A stretch of 64,000 nt of DNA. It comes from Thereva unica. Taxonomy: Eukaryota > Arthropoda > Insecta > Diptera > Therevidae. The notes under the pieces were generated by a model. The model searched no databases, was not told where the DNA came from, and saw nothing but the letters and a program-made list of their open reading frames with translations. Location: positions 160,533,850 to 160,597,849 of the forward strand of contig OX465283.1 in assembly GCA_949987705.1 (NCBI GenBank). The letters run 5' to 3'. Within the stretch, counting starts at the first letter, position 1, and every line of letters starts with the position of its first letter. Position numbers and translations under genes: made by a program. This document shows positions 28,822 through 39,667 of this stretch, piece by piece.

Positions 28822-30110
28822 GGATAGCTCCCCTCTCTACGAATCGGAAGATAAGTGGACGGTGTACAGGACAACATTAGGAGTTCGCCAGGGATCTTGT
28901 CTGGCACCTCTCTTGTGGATCATAATGTATAACGATGTGGTGAGGCTATGCCTCCCAAAAGAAGCAGTTGCGCTCGGGTTCACGGACTACATCGGGGAAT
29001 TGGTCATAGGACGACGCCTCGATGATATCGAATTGGGCGCAAACGAAGCCATCTTGGAGACTAATGCTGTAAACATGCTAAGAGCGACGGCGAATGGAAC
29101 GACACACTAAAAGCGACGGCGACGCAAGTTAAAAAACACACATCGGAATACCCATCTTGCACAGAGTCTACAGAATGTGCACCTTCGTATTAATCGGTGT
29201 GTTCTATTCGGGTTTGGCAGTCGCTGAGCAAAGCGATTCGTCGGTCGCCCTTAGCATGTTTACAGCATAAAGCGTAGACTGGAAGCGGTGGTGAACAGAT
29301 CGTTCACTCACAGCTAGCCCTAAGATACCTGGAAGCGATAAACGACCGGAAGCTAAATTTTGCACACTTTCACGACATGGTGAATATGGGCGCCGAACCA
29401 AGGCGTCGCCTCCTAATGGCGAAGTCGATTATCTCAGTCGTGCTATACGCAGCAATGTAGGCAGGCAGTAACGTTGAAGAGGACTGTTAACAGCAGAAAA
29501 TGTAGGACCGCATATAGATAACCACGTCCAACGATACGGCGTGCGCCGGGATGATCTGCAGAGACATACTGGCGAGAGTAGCCATACTTCTCTATGACCC
29601 AGCAGCATGTTGGAGGCGAACCAAATAAAGCACGGTGGCAGATAATGCGCTGCAAGTTCGTAACGGATTAGCATGGTCAGTTCGATGAGTCCGTGAATCC
29701 ACAGACTTATCCAAACATGGAGGGATGGTTTACAAAGGAGTGTGATGAAGTGAGTTACGACTAACGTGTGACGAAGTGAGATACGTGAGACCATGTCTTC
29801 TTTAATGGTGTGAGTTTCGGAGAATCTAAGAAGAAACTAGAGGCAATGGCAGAAGCACCACTAACCCCAAAAAACTTCCTAGGGCACACAATGTAGAACG
29901 AGGTTGAAGGCTATACACCGGAGCTTGAGGTTCGAAGAAGCCGAGAAAAGGCTAAGAAACATCTGGAGTATTAGCTGCAAGAAAAAGCTGATCCATCACC
30001 GCGACATTATGTAACAAAGACAGTCACGCGGGGAGATCGGAATACTAGGAGGTGTTTTTAGTGGCATGCAGTCGTGTCAGTAGCATTAGTAGCTTCTCGC
30101 CCGCCAACGT
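28822..30110 (+). pseudogene. R1-like LINE reverse transcriptase and C-terminus, split by a MITE
   Basis: The plus strand reads T-L-G-V-R-Q-G-S-C-L-A-P-L-L-W-I-I-M-Y (R1-type GVRQGS-x-L-x-P-LLWN-x-MY), then G-F-T-D-Y-I in place of GFADDI, so the catalytic pair is lost, then L-G-A-N-E-A-I. A 203-bp MITE interrupts here. Afterwards come L-R-Y-L-E-A-I-N-D-R-K-L-N-F (the LGV-x-ID-x-RL-F block), a deletion, then K-S-I-I-S-V-V-L-Y-A-A-M, A-R-V-A-I-L-L-Y-D and, near 29810, F-F-N-G-V-S-F-G-E-S-K-K-K-L-E with P-L-T-P-K-N-F-L-G (the end region that in R1-like proteins follows the CCHC-type motif). The last 200 bp is probably 3' UTR. It is related to 44850-45826 (-). It has many stops and is inactive. 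Confidence 0.75.
29065..29267. mobile_element. Harbinger-type MITE, copy 1 (203 bp, TAA target duplication)
   Basis: The termini TGCTGTAAACATGCTAAG and, reversed, the same sequence at 29250-29267 are inverted repeats extending into GGGC/GAGC-GACGG. TAA stands on both sides (29062-29064 and 29268-29270). The internal GGTGTGTTCTATTCG and GTCGCTGAGCAAAGCGATTCG are shared with the 395-bp copy at 32894-33288. A 3-bp TWA duplication is the mark of PIF/Harbinger. It sits inside the R1-like LINE at about 29064, so it is younger than that element. Confidence 0.8.
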
Positions 30111-30153
30111 TCGAAAATAAAAAAAGGTGATTGAACGCGAGGAGTTTCACCTG

Positions 30154-30638
30154 TTTGAAAATTAAGTACTTCTACATTATCTATTACTAGCTGGAACTCG
30201 GTGCGCCTCGCTGCACCCATAAGCCAATAGTATGGCGTGTGCCAAAACAATTGGGAATCTCAAAGTCGCTTTTCCATTGGCTGTGAGAGTACCAACTCCC
30301 ACTTTTATTTATATTCCCAATCACAATTCAACGGTCTCACTGCCATCCTTGTCGTGGTCAGATGGAGGGAGTGTTGTTGCCCGTAAACGAATTCTGAAGT
30401 GGAAATTACAATGCACGTACGCTTGTATTTTCATTTCCAATTTAAAGGATCGACTAACATGCTTACAATTTCTTCCACTAAACCTGATTTTGGAAAAGAT
30501 TTCTTCGATGGTCTTCAGCATTGAAGAATGGCGTGGTACAAAAAGTAGAGTGTGTCTTTTATTATTATTTTTATGGTGTGTCGATCTTGACCGAACCTTG
30601 ATTTACTAACATTATTATAGAAGTACTTAATTTTCGAA
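30154..30638. mobile_element. 485-bp element with TTTGAAAATTAAGTACTTCTA ends
   Basis: The 18-mer GAAAATTAAGTACTTCTA at 30157-30174 is perfectly repeated in inverted orientation at 30618-30635, and weaker pairing continues inward (CATTAT..ATTACTAG against CTAACATTATTAT). One long plus frame (30232-30609, 125 codons) fills the middle but has no known motif. I treat the whole as a short TIR element. No target duplication is evident. Confidence 0.55.
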
Positions 30639-32395
30639 CGGTTGAATTTGATTTGCAAATGGTTGAATTTAATGTGAAAAAACTGTACAAGTCGCGAATG
30701 AATTCAAATGTCTTTTAAATCTTTAACGCGGCGATATCTTATGAATGGAAATTGTTACGGGAAAATGTATAATATCTTTTTAGGTAGATAATTGCATAAT
30801 CTACAAACTTTGTAAACATTATATTGTGATAAGACTTATCATTTAAGAGATATTTGCAAAAGACGATACTTTGACCTTTTGACCTTGAATAAAGAAAAAA
30901 GTTGTGTAGAAGATAAATCGTTTGCAAAGTGGTTTTCTGGCATTTCAAAACTAGTTCAGAATCACAAAAAATTATCGCAAAATAATTTAAAAAACTCGGA
31001 CACTAGAGATTACCTGCAGTCATTAGGTTCTGTACTTACCATACTTTAAACCAGGTTGGGGTCGCCCACCTCGTATAAATCAAAACTAGGAAAATTCGCA
31101 CACCAATGCACAAATTAACCTACATTATTTTTTATTTTACTTTCCTGCTATTCTCCTAACTTCCGTAACTCCATGCTGATTCTCCACCAAAGTACAAACA
31201 AAAAAATACGATCTCTGCTTTGGCATTTATTAAATCATAAACAAATTTAAATGAAAGTTTAGCACCAATGGAAGCCCAGTTTACTGTTGAAGCTCTTCTG
31301 AAGATGTACACCTTATTTCAGGTACATATCATTTGTCTCACGTAACTGGCAATATCCAAATTTTTATACACCTATCGTGTCTATTACCAAATTCAGTTAA
31401 TGTTGTTACGTTCATAACTTCCACTTTTTGTTGCCACTTAGCAGCAGTAACCATGATTATTGTGCAACTATAGACCAAACTCTTAATAAACACGCCTTGG
31501 CGCATCAATGCCTTTTGAGGCTACAATCGGCAACACTTGCAAAAATAATTTCAATTAATTTCCGGAATTTTCGGATTGAATTTTCAATAACCCCAAAATT
31601 ACTGGTGTTGGCTTTCAATGGTTCATTTGCATTTCTTGCCAGAGATGCGCCATGTCAACGCAGTAACTATGCCAAAGCTTAATTTATGCGAGATCGATCC
31701 TAGTGCGAATATCTCTGCTGCCAACGTGTAAATGCATTATGCTAATACGCGTTTCATTTACTGCTCCCGTAATAGCTTCCCGGGTGTGCACAGCGTCGTA
31801 TGAGTTAGTACACGAAAATAAATTACCCAAATGATTCGCTTTCTCATTGTTTGGAAAAAGGTGGATTTCATTAATCTCTGCCAACACGTTTGAAAAAAGC
31901 TTCTATCGCAAAACCGTGGAAGTTGTTCGCTGGATGTTTTACTACCTGATAATAGAGAATGTACTATGTGCAACGTCCGAGATAGAATTTATGGTCGCAG
32001 TGACAACTTTTCAAACAGATTAAATTACAAGAGTTCAGTGGCCTTTTTCAATCCAACTAACAACAATGAGTTAGAGGATGTGATACGAGTGGGTTATCTG
32101 AGGTCTTCCAATCGCCCATGCACTAGTTCAGCTTAGAAAAATCTATTAAAGCTGCATTTTGATTTCTATTTCTAAAATAAACCAGAGATTGCTTCCTATC
32201 AGTTTTCCACTTAATTTATACTCTATGTACCGAAAAACTCCATGAAAGTTACATTTTGATAATCATCAAATGGTGATAATTAATATGTGGGCGTATGCAT
32301 AGCCTTGGAGGTTTCTGAATTGAGTTATTTTTTTATCAAGTTTGCAATACGAGAGAAATCCCTGTACTTATATGATTCAACTTTAGTTTGACATT
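30639..32395. other. Unassigned; includes a fragment resembling long-TIR arms
   Basis: At 30725-30960 the clauses GCGATATCTTATGAATGG, TTTAAGAGATATTTGC and TTTTGACCTTGAATAA resemble the arms of LT1/LT2 and the insert at 4612-4858. The rest (31000-32390) has no recognised element. The part at 31640-31800 contains CATTATGCTAATACGCG and AATTTATGCGAGATC and is free of repeats, possibly regulatory, but nothing proves it. Confidence 0.3.
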
Positions 32396-32404
32396 ATTTG
32401 TAAA

Positions 32405-32611
32405 GGAAGTGTCTTATCGGACGCAGAGTCGACGACAGAGTTGACGAGAGTTGACCGAGTTTGCGACAGAGTTGACCGAGTTGACGAAAGAGTCAGAGAG
32501 AGAGTTGGCTGACCCTTTCATCAACTCGGTCGACTCTCGTCAACTCTGTCGTCGACTCTCGTCAGCTCTGTCGTCGACTCTCGTCGACTCTGAGTCCGAT
32601 AAGACACTTTC
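32405..32611. mobile_element. 207-bp foldback element with 9-bp target duplication
   Basis: The ends GGAAGTGTCTTATCGGAC and, reversed, GAAAGTGTCTTATCGGAC pair with one mismatch, and pairing continues along nearly the entire element because both arms are built from GTCGAC/GTTGAC-GAGA units. It is flanked by ATTTGTAAA on both sides (32396-32404 and 32612-32620), a perfect 9-bp duplication. The architecture (repeat-built arms, almost no loop, 9-bp duplication) is like Drosophila FB or Mutator-type foldback elements. Confidence 0.85.
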
Positions 32612-32893
32612 ATTTGTAAAACAGGTAAATGAGCACGCTGCTGTTACGACTATTGTGCTTGAAAAATGGCGTTACCTCAAGTGATCCCATCTAATCAATA
32701 ACATTTTGACTTCGCATGGTAATGACAGCCGGTCCCAAGTCCGAGGAAAGGAGTACGGCTTAGTACCAGTGGCGTTGCGCGGGATTGTCCGGGAGTGCCC
32801 CTGGCCCCGTGCGGGGCAGTTAAGCAGAGTGGAGGCGAGGTATATATGATGTATTAGCATCAGGTAATGGGCACGAAACAGGAATACGAGTAA

Positions 32894-33288
32894 TGCTGTA
32901 AACATGCTAAGGGCGACGGCGAAACTATTTTCCTCGGCCACGGCGAACGGCCCGACGAAATTTGTTGCGAGCACACACTAAGAGCGACGGCGACACAAAT
33001 TAAAAAACATACACCGGAATAAACATCTTGCACAGCTTTAGTATATTGCACACGCACACAGGAACACACGAGAATAAGAACACAAACCCATGCGTCAGCG
33101 CACATGCAACTTTGACAGGCGACTTCTACAAAATAGAACTTGGATTGATTCGGTCGCCGAGTTCGGCGGCGTAGTTATCGCGGTGGTCTGAAGATTGTGC
33201 AGCTTCATACAAAAGCGGTGTGTTCTATTCGTTTTTGACAGTCGCTGAACAAAGCGATTCGTCGGATGCCCTTAGCATGTTTACAGCA
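32894..33288. mobile_element. Harbinger-type MITE, copy 2 (395 bp, TAA target duplication)
   Basis: It has the same inverted termini as copy 1 (TGCTGTAAACATGCTAAGGG, mirrored at the right end) and TAA on both sides (32891-32893 and 33289-33291). Its middle is about 190 bp longer than in copy 1, including CACACGCACACAGGAACACA. It has no transposase frame, so it must have been moved in trans. Confidence 0.85.
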
Positions 33289-33375
33289 TAAAACTAGCCC
33301 AAACACAATTTGGAGCTTTTTTTGTGGCACAGAAACTGGCACAAAGACTTTTTAATACTAAAGAGAGCATAATTG

Positions 33376-33500
33376 GAGCTTTAAAAGATAAAAGGTGCCA
33401 TTAGTATACTCAGTTGACCGATTCTCGTTCGATTGTCCAGGTCAAGCAGCATTGGATGTGGTCAGTATTTAGTTGGGGGGCGGCTTTGCAAAACGAGACT
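33376..33500 (+). mobile_element. 5S-rRNA-like (SINE3-type) sequence, copy c
   Basis: GACCGATTCTCGTTCGATTG, then GGTCAAGCAGCATTGGATG, then TGGTCAGTATTTAGTTGGGG follow the 5S rRNA internal promoter (box A, intermediate element, box C) in order and spacing. Upstream it shares GGAGCTTTAAAA and GTGCCATTAGTATACTC with copies a and b. It is on the opposite strand from the other two, so the family is dispersed, not a tandem array. Confidence 0.6.
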
Positions 33501-33942
33501 CGCGTTTGGAATGGTCGATTACGACTGCATTCACTTATGTCAATAGAGTATTTAAAACGAGTTTATCGAAATTTTAGGGAATAATGCTGGTCTCCTGTTT
33601 TAGGGAATAATGTTGCGCCTTGCTCGAGCCTCAAATCATTAAACCTAGTTTGCTTCGATTTAGGTGAAATCAGTAGCTTTCTTCGACAGTTGATACGCTC
33701 TTTTCCCATTGCTGGTACCGGTATGAGTTTGAAAACGCTAGAGAAGATAGAGTCTGAACCATAAAGGAAGCGAAAAGGGTGACGTTGATTGCTTGTGGGT
33801 ACTTGATACTATCACGGCACATGGAAGCAGTGATTCTGAGATTACCTTCTTTTATGGTGCGACGTCTAACAGAAACAGACGAAAGCTTGAATACACTACA
33901 CAAATGGACGTAGGAACTTTGTTTTGTAGCTACATCAAACTG
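33501..33942. other. Unassigned sequence
   Basis: It holds a short direct repeat (TTTTAGGGAATAATG twice near 33573-33612). No gene recognised; the 33670-33903 minus frame lacks motifs. Confidence 0.4.
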
Positions 33943-34328
33943 TATGCCCCGGCTTCGTCGACCTCAGTTTAATCTACAAAAGTGGCTTCATCGGAAAAAG
34001 TTCAGTTCATGTACAGTTCGTGCTTGAAATTGTTGTTGCTTTTTCGCCAGAAGTCAGAAATGGAAAACCTCACTGAATTGGCATTCCACTATTGCAGTTG
34101 ATTACTCTCTTTTGAGCAAGCTTTTACGTTCAATTTCGAGTTCGAGCTCAGTTGGGCGAACTGAGGTCTGTTTTATCCTCAGTTGAATTTATGGAAATTA
34201 TAAGCGAACTGAGTTCCGTTTTAGCCGCAGTTGAATATGTGTAAATTGTATACGAACTGGGGTTATTTTAAAGTTCCGTTCACCGATTTGCTCGAGCTTG
34301 TGCAGTTCGGCCAGTGAAGTCGTGATAT
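33943..34328. mobile_element. MITE family A, copy 2
   Basis: It starts TATGCCCCGGCTTCGTCG and ends CAGTGAAGTCGTGATA, degraded forms of the CCCCGGCTTCA-CGG terminal repeat. It contains TTTTTCGCCAGAAGTCAGAAATG and repeated GAACTGAG / CAGTTGAAT words. Opposite in orientation to 38862-39191. It is non-coding. Confidence 0.65.
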
Positions 34329-36010
34329 AACGCTATTACGATCTGCCAATCTTTGGGATGATCGCCTTTTAATACTTACAGTGCAGTGAAAATTAAAAAG
34401 AGCTGCAAAATATTGGAAACACAAAATTTTCAACCTTTGGGAATACAAAAATATATTTAAAAAATCGCCTGAAAATATGCAAAATTTAAAATTTCTTCTT
34501 AAAAACAAACACCTAAAAGTATGCAAAATAAAACAACCAGCCCACAGATGCGCTACGTCAGTAATAAATTAGATACAAAACGATGTGTTTCCCAATAACT
34601 GATGCACACTATCAACGTTTCAAATTCACATTTCAGGACTTTAATTACGAAAATACAAAGCCTTCTGACTGGTATTACTCATTTCCTTTGTATTACGCCC
34701 GTGTTTACTTCCTCTTAATGATACACCAAAAAAAATCGATAAACATTCTCTGTATCGCCCTGAAAATTTATGAGTGAAACAGAAAATTCCAGTCAATAGG
34801 AAAAGTTCCCTTCAGTCTGTTGGCCTCTCTGTTAATATTGGAGCAGGATTGTTTTGTTGTTGAGCAAAGTATACATTTTCATTAGACAGCAGACTTTACT
34901 TTATTCGTTATCGAGCCAAAGTTGTGCCAAAATTCACAAACAAAAAAGGTTTTATATCTATATATCCTTTACCTTTTAGTTTTGCCTTACTTTGAAGCTC
35001 TTTCAAGTATTATATTATATACAGCCTTGCAAATTTCCGTGCATCCTTTATGCTCGAAGTTATATTTCATGAAACCAGAGCTTTTCTGGGAGGATATGCC
35101 ATATTTTACCATAATAACTAAAACATCTCATCTTGCGTGCTCTATCAGGAGTGGTTATATTATATAATTACCCATCTTAGGAGCATAGTGGAAGCACACG
35201 GGTGGAAAATCAAAGAAAATTATGGATTCAAATGAAAATTCACAAAATTAATTCAATTTGAAAATTTTTTAGATAAACAGGGCGGACATTTCTTTTTACC
35301 TCAAACCAGCGAACCTCTTGTGTATATGTTTCCTACAAAACCAATCACAATTTTTCCCAAGAATATGCAGAGTCATATGAAAAATTTCAGCAGTATCACG
35401 AAACGTTAATACAAATTGAAAGTCATTCGCTCATCTGGAAAATTTTATTTTATCAAGATATCAATAAAATTTATATAGGATTTTTTCACACAGCTGGAAT
35501 TCATAGCAATAAAAGGTAAAATTCATTGAGGAAGACTTACGGCATGGATGGAGATCCATGCCAATCTACCCCTGATATCAGTAAGCCCTAACGAAATTTG
35601 TTAAGTAAAGAAGATGCTTAGAAAGGCCCTTCTCGCTGGCGGTGGTGGTGGTGGTTACTGGGGTGATGCACGCTTTTATGGATGTTTTAGGATTAAAATT
35701 TTATGAATAAAATCACAAAAGCTAGTAAGCAAACAAATTTCCGAATCAGTTTTGCGATCGATATTATTTTATATAGGAAATCAAAAACAATTTAAGTGTA
35801 GGCATATAAATGATATTATTAGGGGCTGCAATGTCTTTTCGGAAATAAGTGCTTTCCTTGGAGTAATGTGCTGTTACTGTCAGAACGACACAAGGGTATC
35901 TCCTGGGAAATCTTATTCTAAGATTTGCAGGAGATGTCACTTGCTTGTTTGTTCCCAAAAATATATTCTCTCTGTTGAAGAATAAAAAGTTTATTATAAC
36001 CTTTAATAAC
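34329..36010. other. Unassigned AT-rich sequence
   Basis: No element ends found. It contains a short (GGT)n microsatellite at about 35639-35656. The frame 35752-35985 (+) is Cys-containing but has no family match I can name. Confidence 0.45.
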
Positions 36011-36950
36011 TTTTAAGCAAAGAAAAGCAGAGTTTGACAGCAAAGTAAACTTCAAGCAAAGTACATAATTTTTAAACTTACTTTGCTGTAGACTGTGAAA
36101 GCTTATTTTTTCGTATTGCTGCGAAAGCTGTAGCTTTCAAATTACTTAAAAGCTTTCAGGAGCAAAAGGTTTCCGGCTGCAAAAGCTTCGGCTTTAAAAT
36201 ACTTTACTGTGAAATGCTTTCTGTTTGCTTACAGTATTTCAAAGTTTTGCTCTTCAAAAGGCTGTGAAATTTCATTCAGCTTTTTTTCATGGTCCAACTT
36301 TATATGGAATTTTTTTTAGAAGAGCGAGAGCTTTTTATGTGTTTGTGAAGCATTTGTAACCGGACCAGCATACGGCAGCATTTGTAAGCAACAGCGTTCG
36401 CAGCAATATGAAACAAGAAGCTTTCACAGTCTACAGCAAAAAGTTTGAAAATATGATTGCTGTAAGGGCCCCCAAGGCGGTCAAAAGAATTGCCTGAATC
36501 CTTCAGTGTTTGATCAAACCGTTTGAAGCCGCTTTGAAATTGCGTCAAACTAGACGCGTAGTTTCAAAAATCTCTTCAAACCAGAAGGATCCGGACCACA
36601 TACAATGTATGGCTTCGAAATTTAACGCTAGACTGATGAGGTTTGATAAAACTTAGCGAACACGATCAAACCGCGTTTCAAGCAAACAAAAATATGAATT
36701 TCCGTCAAACGGGCTTCAAACACACAAATGTTTGTCAAACCTGTCAAAACAACCACGCAAACGATCGAATTGGTGTGATTCAAACCAAAATCTACATATT
36801 TGAGTCAAACTGTTTGACCGTCTCGGGGGTACGAAAGGTAAAGGGGGTACGGGCAAAGCAAAGTAAATTGCTGTCGTCTTCTTGGCAGCAAAGCAAAGTC
36901 AACAGCAACAGTATTAAAATTGCTGCAGCAATTCAAACCCTGAAGAAAAA
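36011..36950. repeat. AAGCTTT/AGCAAAG word-saturated region hosting MITE C
   Basis: Outside the nested MITE, both flanks (36011-36465 and 36833-36950) are filled with GCAAAG, AAGCTTT and CTGTGAAA words in both orientations. TAGACTGTGAAAGC near 36088 is mirrored by GCTTTCACAGTCTA near 36420. This looks like one further word-saturated MITE into which MITE C inserted, but its outer ends are not defined. Confidence 0.4.
36466..36832. mobile_element. MITE family C (367 bp, TCAAAC words)
   Basis: The left end GGGCCCCCAAGGCGGTCAAA and the reversed right end GTACCCCCGAGACGGTCAAA are imperfect inverted repeats. The interior contains more than a dozen TCAAAC/GTTTGA words in both orientations (for example TTTGATCAAACCGTTTGAAG). 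It has no coding potential and only one copy lies in the window. The superfamily is unknown. Confidence 0.55.
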
Positions 36951-37165
36951 TACCTAACAAATTGCAGTTGTTGAAACGTCGTATTTGATTCTAGTAGTTC
37001 AAATGCCCAAGAACATTAAAAATGTAAGTTTGAAGCTCGTAGGCGCGGAGATTGTTTATTGAAAAACACTTATAAAATAAAAGGAAGTGATGTGGATCAG
37101 TCAAGCTGCATTGTAAATATCACGAAATAATTAATCACGTGAATTCAGTTTGGCTGTCTCTATTA

Positions 37166-37310
37166 CCCCTATTATGACCAGGTTCAACCCAGGTTAATCC
37201 AGGCTCAGTCCAGGTTCAACCTAGTTATAAACGGGGGTCGAGTTGAAACTAGGTCCACTCAACTAAACTCAGCTCTCCTCTCCTACCTGAGTCGAACTTA
37301 CCTACAGCGA
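37166..37310. mobile_element. MITE family B, truncated copy 2
   Basis: It starts after TA with CCCCTATTATGACCAGGTTC and matches the reverse complement of the right end of 59630-60042 up to the CTCAGCTCTCCT...CTACCTGAGT block, after which similarity stops. Confidence 0.6.
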
Positions 37311-37746
37311 CTCACTCAAACGATGTCAAATAACAACTGCACGTCCAAAATGGCTGAAAATTCGGTGAGTAACTGTGAAAAGATGCACAACTACATTCAC
37401 TAGCTTTTATTGACTAGTGCTGCTATCTTCACGTTGGGATCGGAAACTTTTCAGATCACCATCGTATTCACTGTTACATTCCGAATATGGTTTCATCAAA
37501 TTAGGTCTTAAAGGAAATGCGTCGTCTGCAACAATAACATACGGTAGGTCTCACCACACTCAAGGTTTTGTCTATCAGAGACTTATTTTTAGAAAATTCA
37601 ATTGAAACTGACATATATTTAAAAATACTCCATCCAGTGGCGGCCTTAGCCCTTGATTAGGTAGAGAGAGATTGCCTTTTGGTGTCCTTTGGTCAACTCT
37701 TTCACATCACATAAATTGTATTTCACTTTATCTTCTGTATTTTTAT
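37311..37746. other. Unassigned sequence
   Basis: Nothing recognised between the MITE fragment and the Gypsy LTR. Confidence 0.4.
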
Positions 37747-38163
37747 TGTTTCGTTTTTACAGCTTACGGATTCGTAGGATTAATTAAGGAATACACTTTT
37801 TAATTATTCACACAAAAACTTATTTATTTAAAACAAAACACAAGTTAATAGCAAACACACTTCTTAGCGTTCACTATTATTACTTGCAAATTAACAACTC
37901 ACACTATTAAGTTCTATTTATCGCCTACTTCTCCAACGCCGTTGCAAGTCACTTTTATACATACATATATCCAAGCTAAGTTTCAGAGCTTTCCACCATA
38001 TACTGGAACCTACTAGAAAATTCTTTAAGGTACTTCTAGAAAATTCGAAGCTTTGTCCGTTCGTTTTCATTCTAATAGATGGCGCGATGTTAGTTTAGTA
38101 TATAAATCGTTAATTCAAATCCTAACAAAATCGTTATAAAAACTGTTGTAAAAACTTCTAACA
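37747..38163 (-). mobile_element. Solo-side LTR (3' LTR) of a Ty3/Gypsy element
   Basis: On the minus strand the segment starts TGTTAGAAG and ends ACGAAACA, giving the TG...CA boundaries with TGTT/AACA inverted tips. It has a TATAAAAGTG box (about 37952-37961 on +) and AATAAATAAG polyadenylation signals (about 37818-37827), in the order expected for an LTR promoter and R region. It directly follows integrase coding sequence through a purine-rich GAAGAAGGGG tract, as in 412/mdg1-like elements. The 5' LTR and all of gag, protease and reverse transcriptase are missing. Confidence 0.7.
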
Positions 38164-38685
38164 GATGGCCCCTTCTTCGGAGTGTTCGCCCAAATTGTTC
38201 ATCCTGGATCCGGCTGATGATATCTGCCTGTCTATGTGCACGATCTTGTTCTTTGCTTTGGATCCTGTAGACAACATCTAGGATCCGTGTTAGGATTTTA
38301 TAGGGCCACTGGCAGTTCGGAGAATTCCTTTTTAGTCGCCGAGGGTTGAACAGCCAATCGAGGTCACCTTCCTAGTATCTACTACAGTTTGCACGGAGGT
38401 TGCACCTTGTATTCATCCTACCACTGGCTATTTGAAGATTCTTCCTTGCGAGCTGGTGGATAACCGGTAATAGATTCGTTGCTTCCCATAGGTGTCCCAT
38501 ATTTCAGGTCGTTTGGCAGCCCGATTTGACTTCCAAAAATCACACCAGAAGGGTTTTTTCCTGTGGAATTATGAGCTGCTGTCCGATATGCCATTAGCAA
38601 AATAGGGATGTTACTGTCCCAGTCTCGCTGGTACTCGCTAACAACTTTCCTTAGGTGCTCTAGCATTTAGGTCATTCTTGTGAAT
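38164..38685 (-). pseudogene. Ty3/Gypsy integrase C-terminal fragment
   Basis: The minus strand has an 82-codon frame (38666-38418) reading M-L-E-H-L-R-K-V, then W-D-S-N-I-P-I-L-L-M-A-Y-R-T-A, then H-N-S-T-G-K-N-P and L-P-N-D-L. This is the end of the Gypsy integrase core and the start of its C-terminal region (the W-D ... AYR-x-A-x-H-x-ST-G-x-P pattern). A frame shift later it continues with GPYKIL-like C-P-Y-K-I-L-T-R-I and D-V-V-Y-R-I-Q. The catalytic core proper is missing; the element is truncated at about 38685. It belongs with the adjacent LTR. Confidence 0.8.
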
Positions 38686-38861
38686 ACAACTTTTTTAGGT
38701 AATTGTGTGGTGCATCCAAAACGAAAGAAAAAATAGGGTTTATAATGGATTTTCTGATAAAACTGCTAAAAAACAAAGAAGCTTTGATGGTTCTGATACA
38801 AAATATAGATTTTAAATCTAGATATCTTCTAAACGGAGCCACGAAGTATCTGTTCTTTATA

Positions 38862-39191
38862 CCCCGGCTTCATCGGCCGACTGCACTAGTTCGAGCAAAT
38901 TAGTGTATTGAGCTTCAATTTTAGCCTTAGTTTCCATACATTTTCACATATTGAACTCAAGACAAATGAAACCTGAGTTCGCCCAACAGAACATGAAATT
39001 GAGGTTGAAAGAAAAAGCTCGCTCAAAGGAGAGTAAACAACTAGAATAATGAATGCCATTCCAGTGAGCTTTTGCATTTCTAACTTCTGGCGAAAAAGCA
39101 ATACCAATTTAAAGCACGAACTGAACATGAATTGGAGCCACTTATGCCGATTGAAATGAACTTTATTGAACTGATTCCGGTGAAGCCGGGG
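38862..39191. mobile_element. MITE family A, complete copy (330 bp)
   Basis: The left CCCCGGCTTCATCGG and the reversed right CCCCGGCTTCACCGG are inverted repeats flanked by TA (38860-38861 and 39192-39193). The interior shares AACTTCTGGCGAAAAAGCAA with the other two copies and is rich in GAACTGA/TCAGTTC-like words. The TA duplication and short tips suggest a Tc1/mariner-type MITE. It is non-coding; the 103-codon minus frame is fortuitous. Confidence 0.75.
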
Positions 39192-39193
39192 TA

Positions 39194-39667
39194 TCATACC
39201 GATTTGAAGATTACAGAATTACCTAAAAAGAAGCCTTAATTTGCTGCTCTTCGATAATCGGTTTCAAACCGTATATTCGTAAGCACCTTGTATCTCAATG
39301 GATAGTACCGATAGGCCCCCTCTCTAGTACAAACTTTTTTTTAATATACCGAGGAATCACCCCTTAACGAATTAGCATTTAAGTCTGAAACACCTCCTTA
39401 CACACATTTTAAAATTGGCCTGATTTGGTGCTTATTTGGTACTTTTCGACAAAACTTAGCTGAAAAAGTATCTGATAGAAACTTTTCGCAGGTCGGGGTT
39501 TGGCTATCGATGTTCTAGAGGACATAAGAAAACTTATAACAAACTGGAGAAAACTAGCACAAAGATGAGGTGGGAGTCCTTCAAGAAAAGAAAAAGAAAA
39601 CGTTAACGCTGATGCTAATATCGTAACATCACAGTTTGTGTCTAATAAATCAAAATGGGACACTCTT
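39194..39667. other. Unassigned sequence
   Basis: No gene or element ends recognised. Confidence 0.4.

Noticed and set aside
30232..30609. 125-codon plus frame inside the 485-bp TIR element
   Set aside because: No recognisable domain; composition like the surrounding sequence, and the frame is bounded by element ends.
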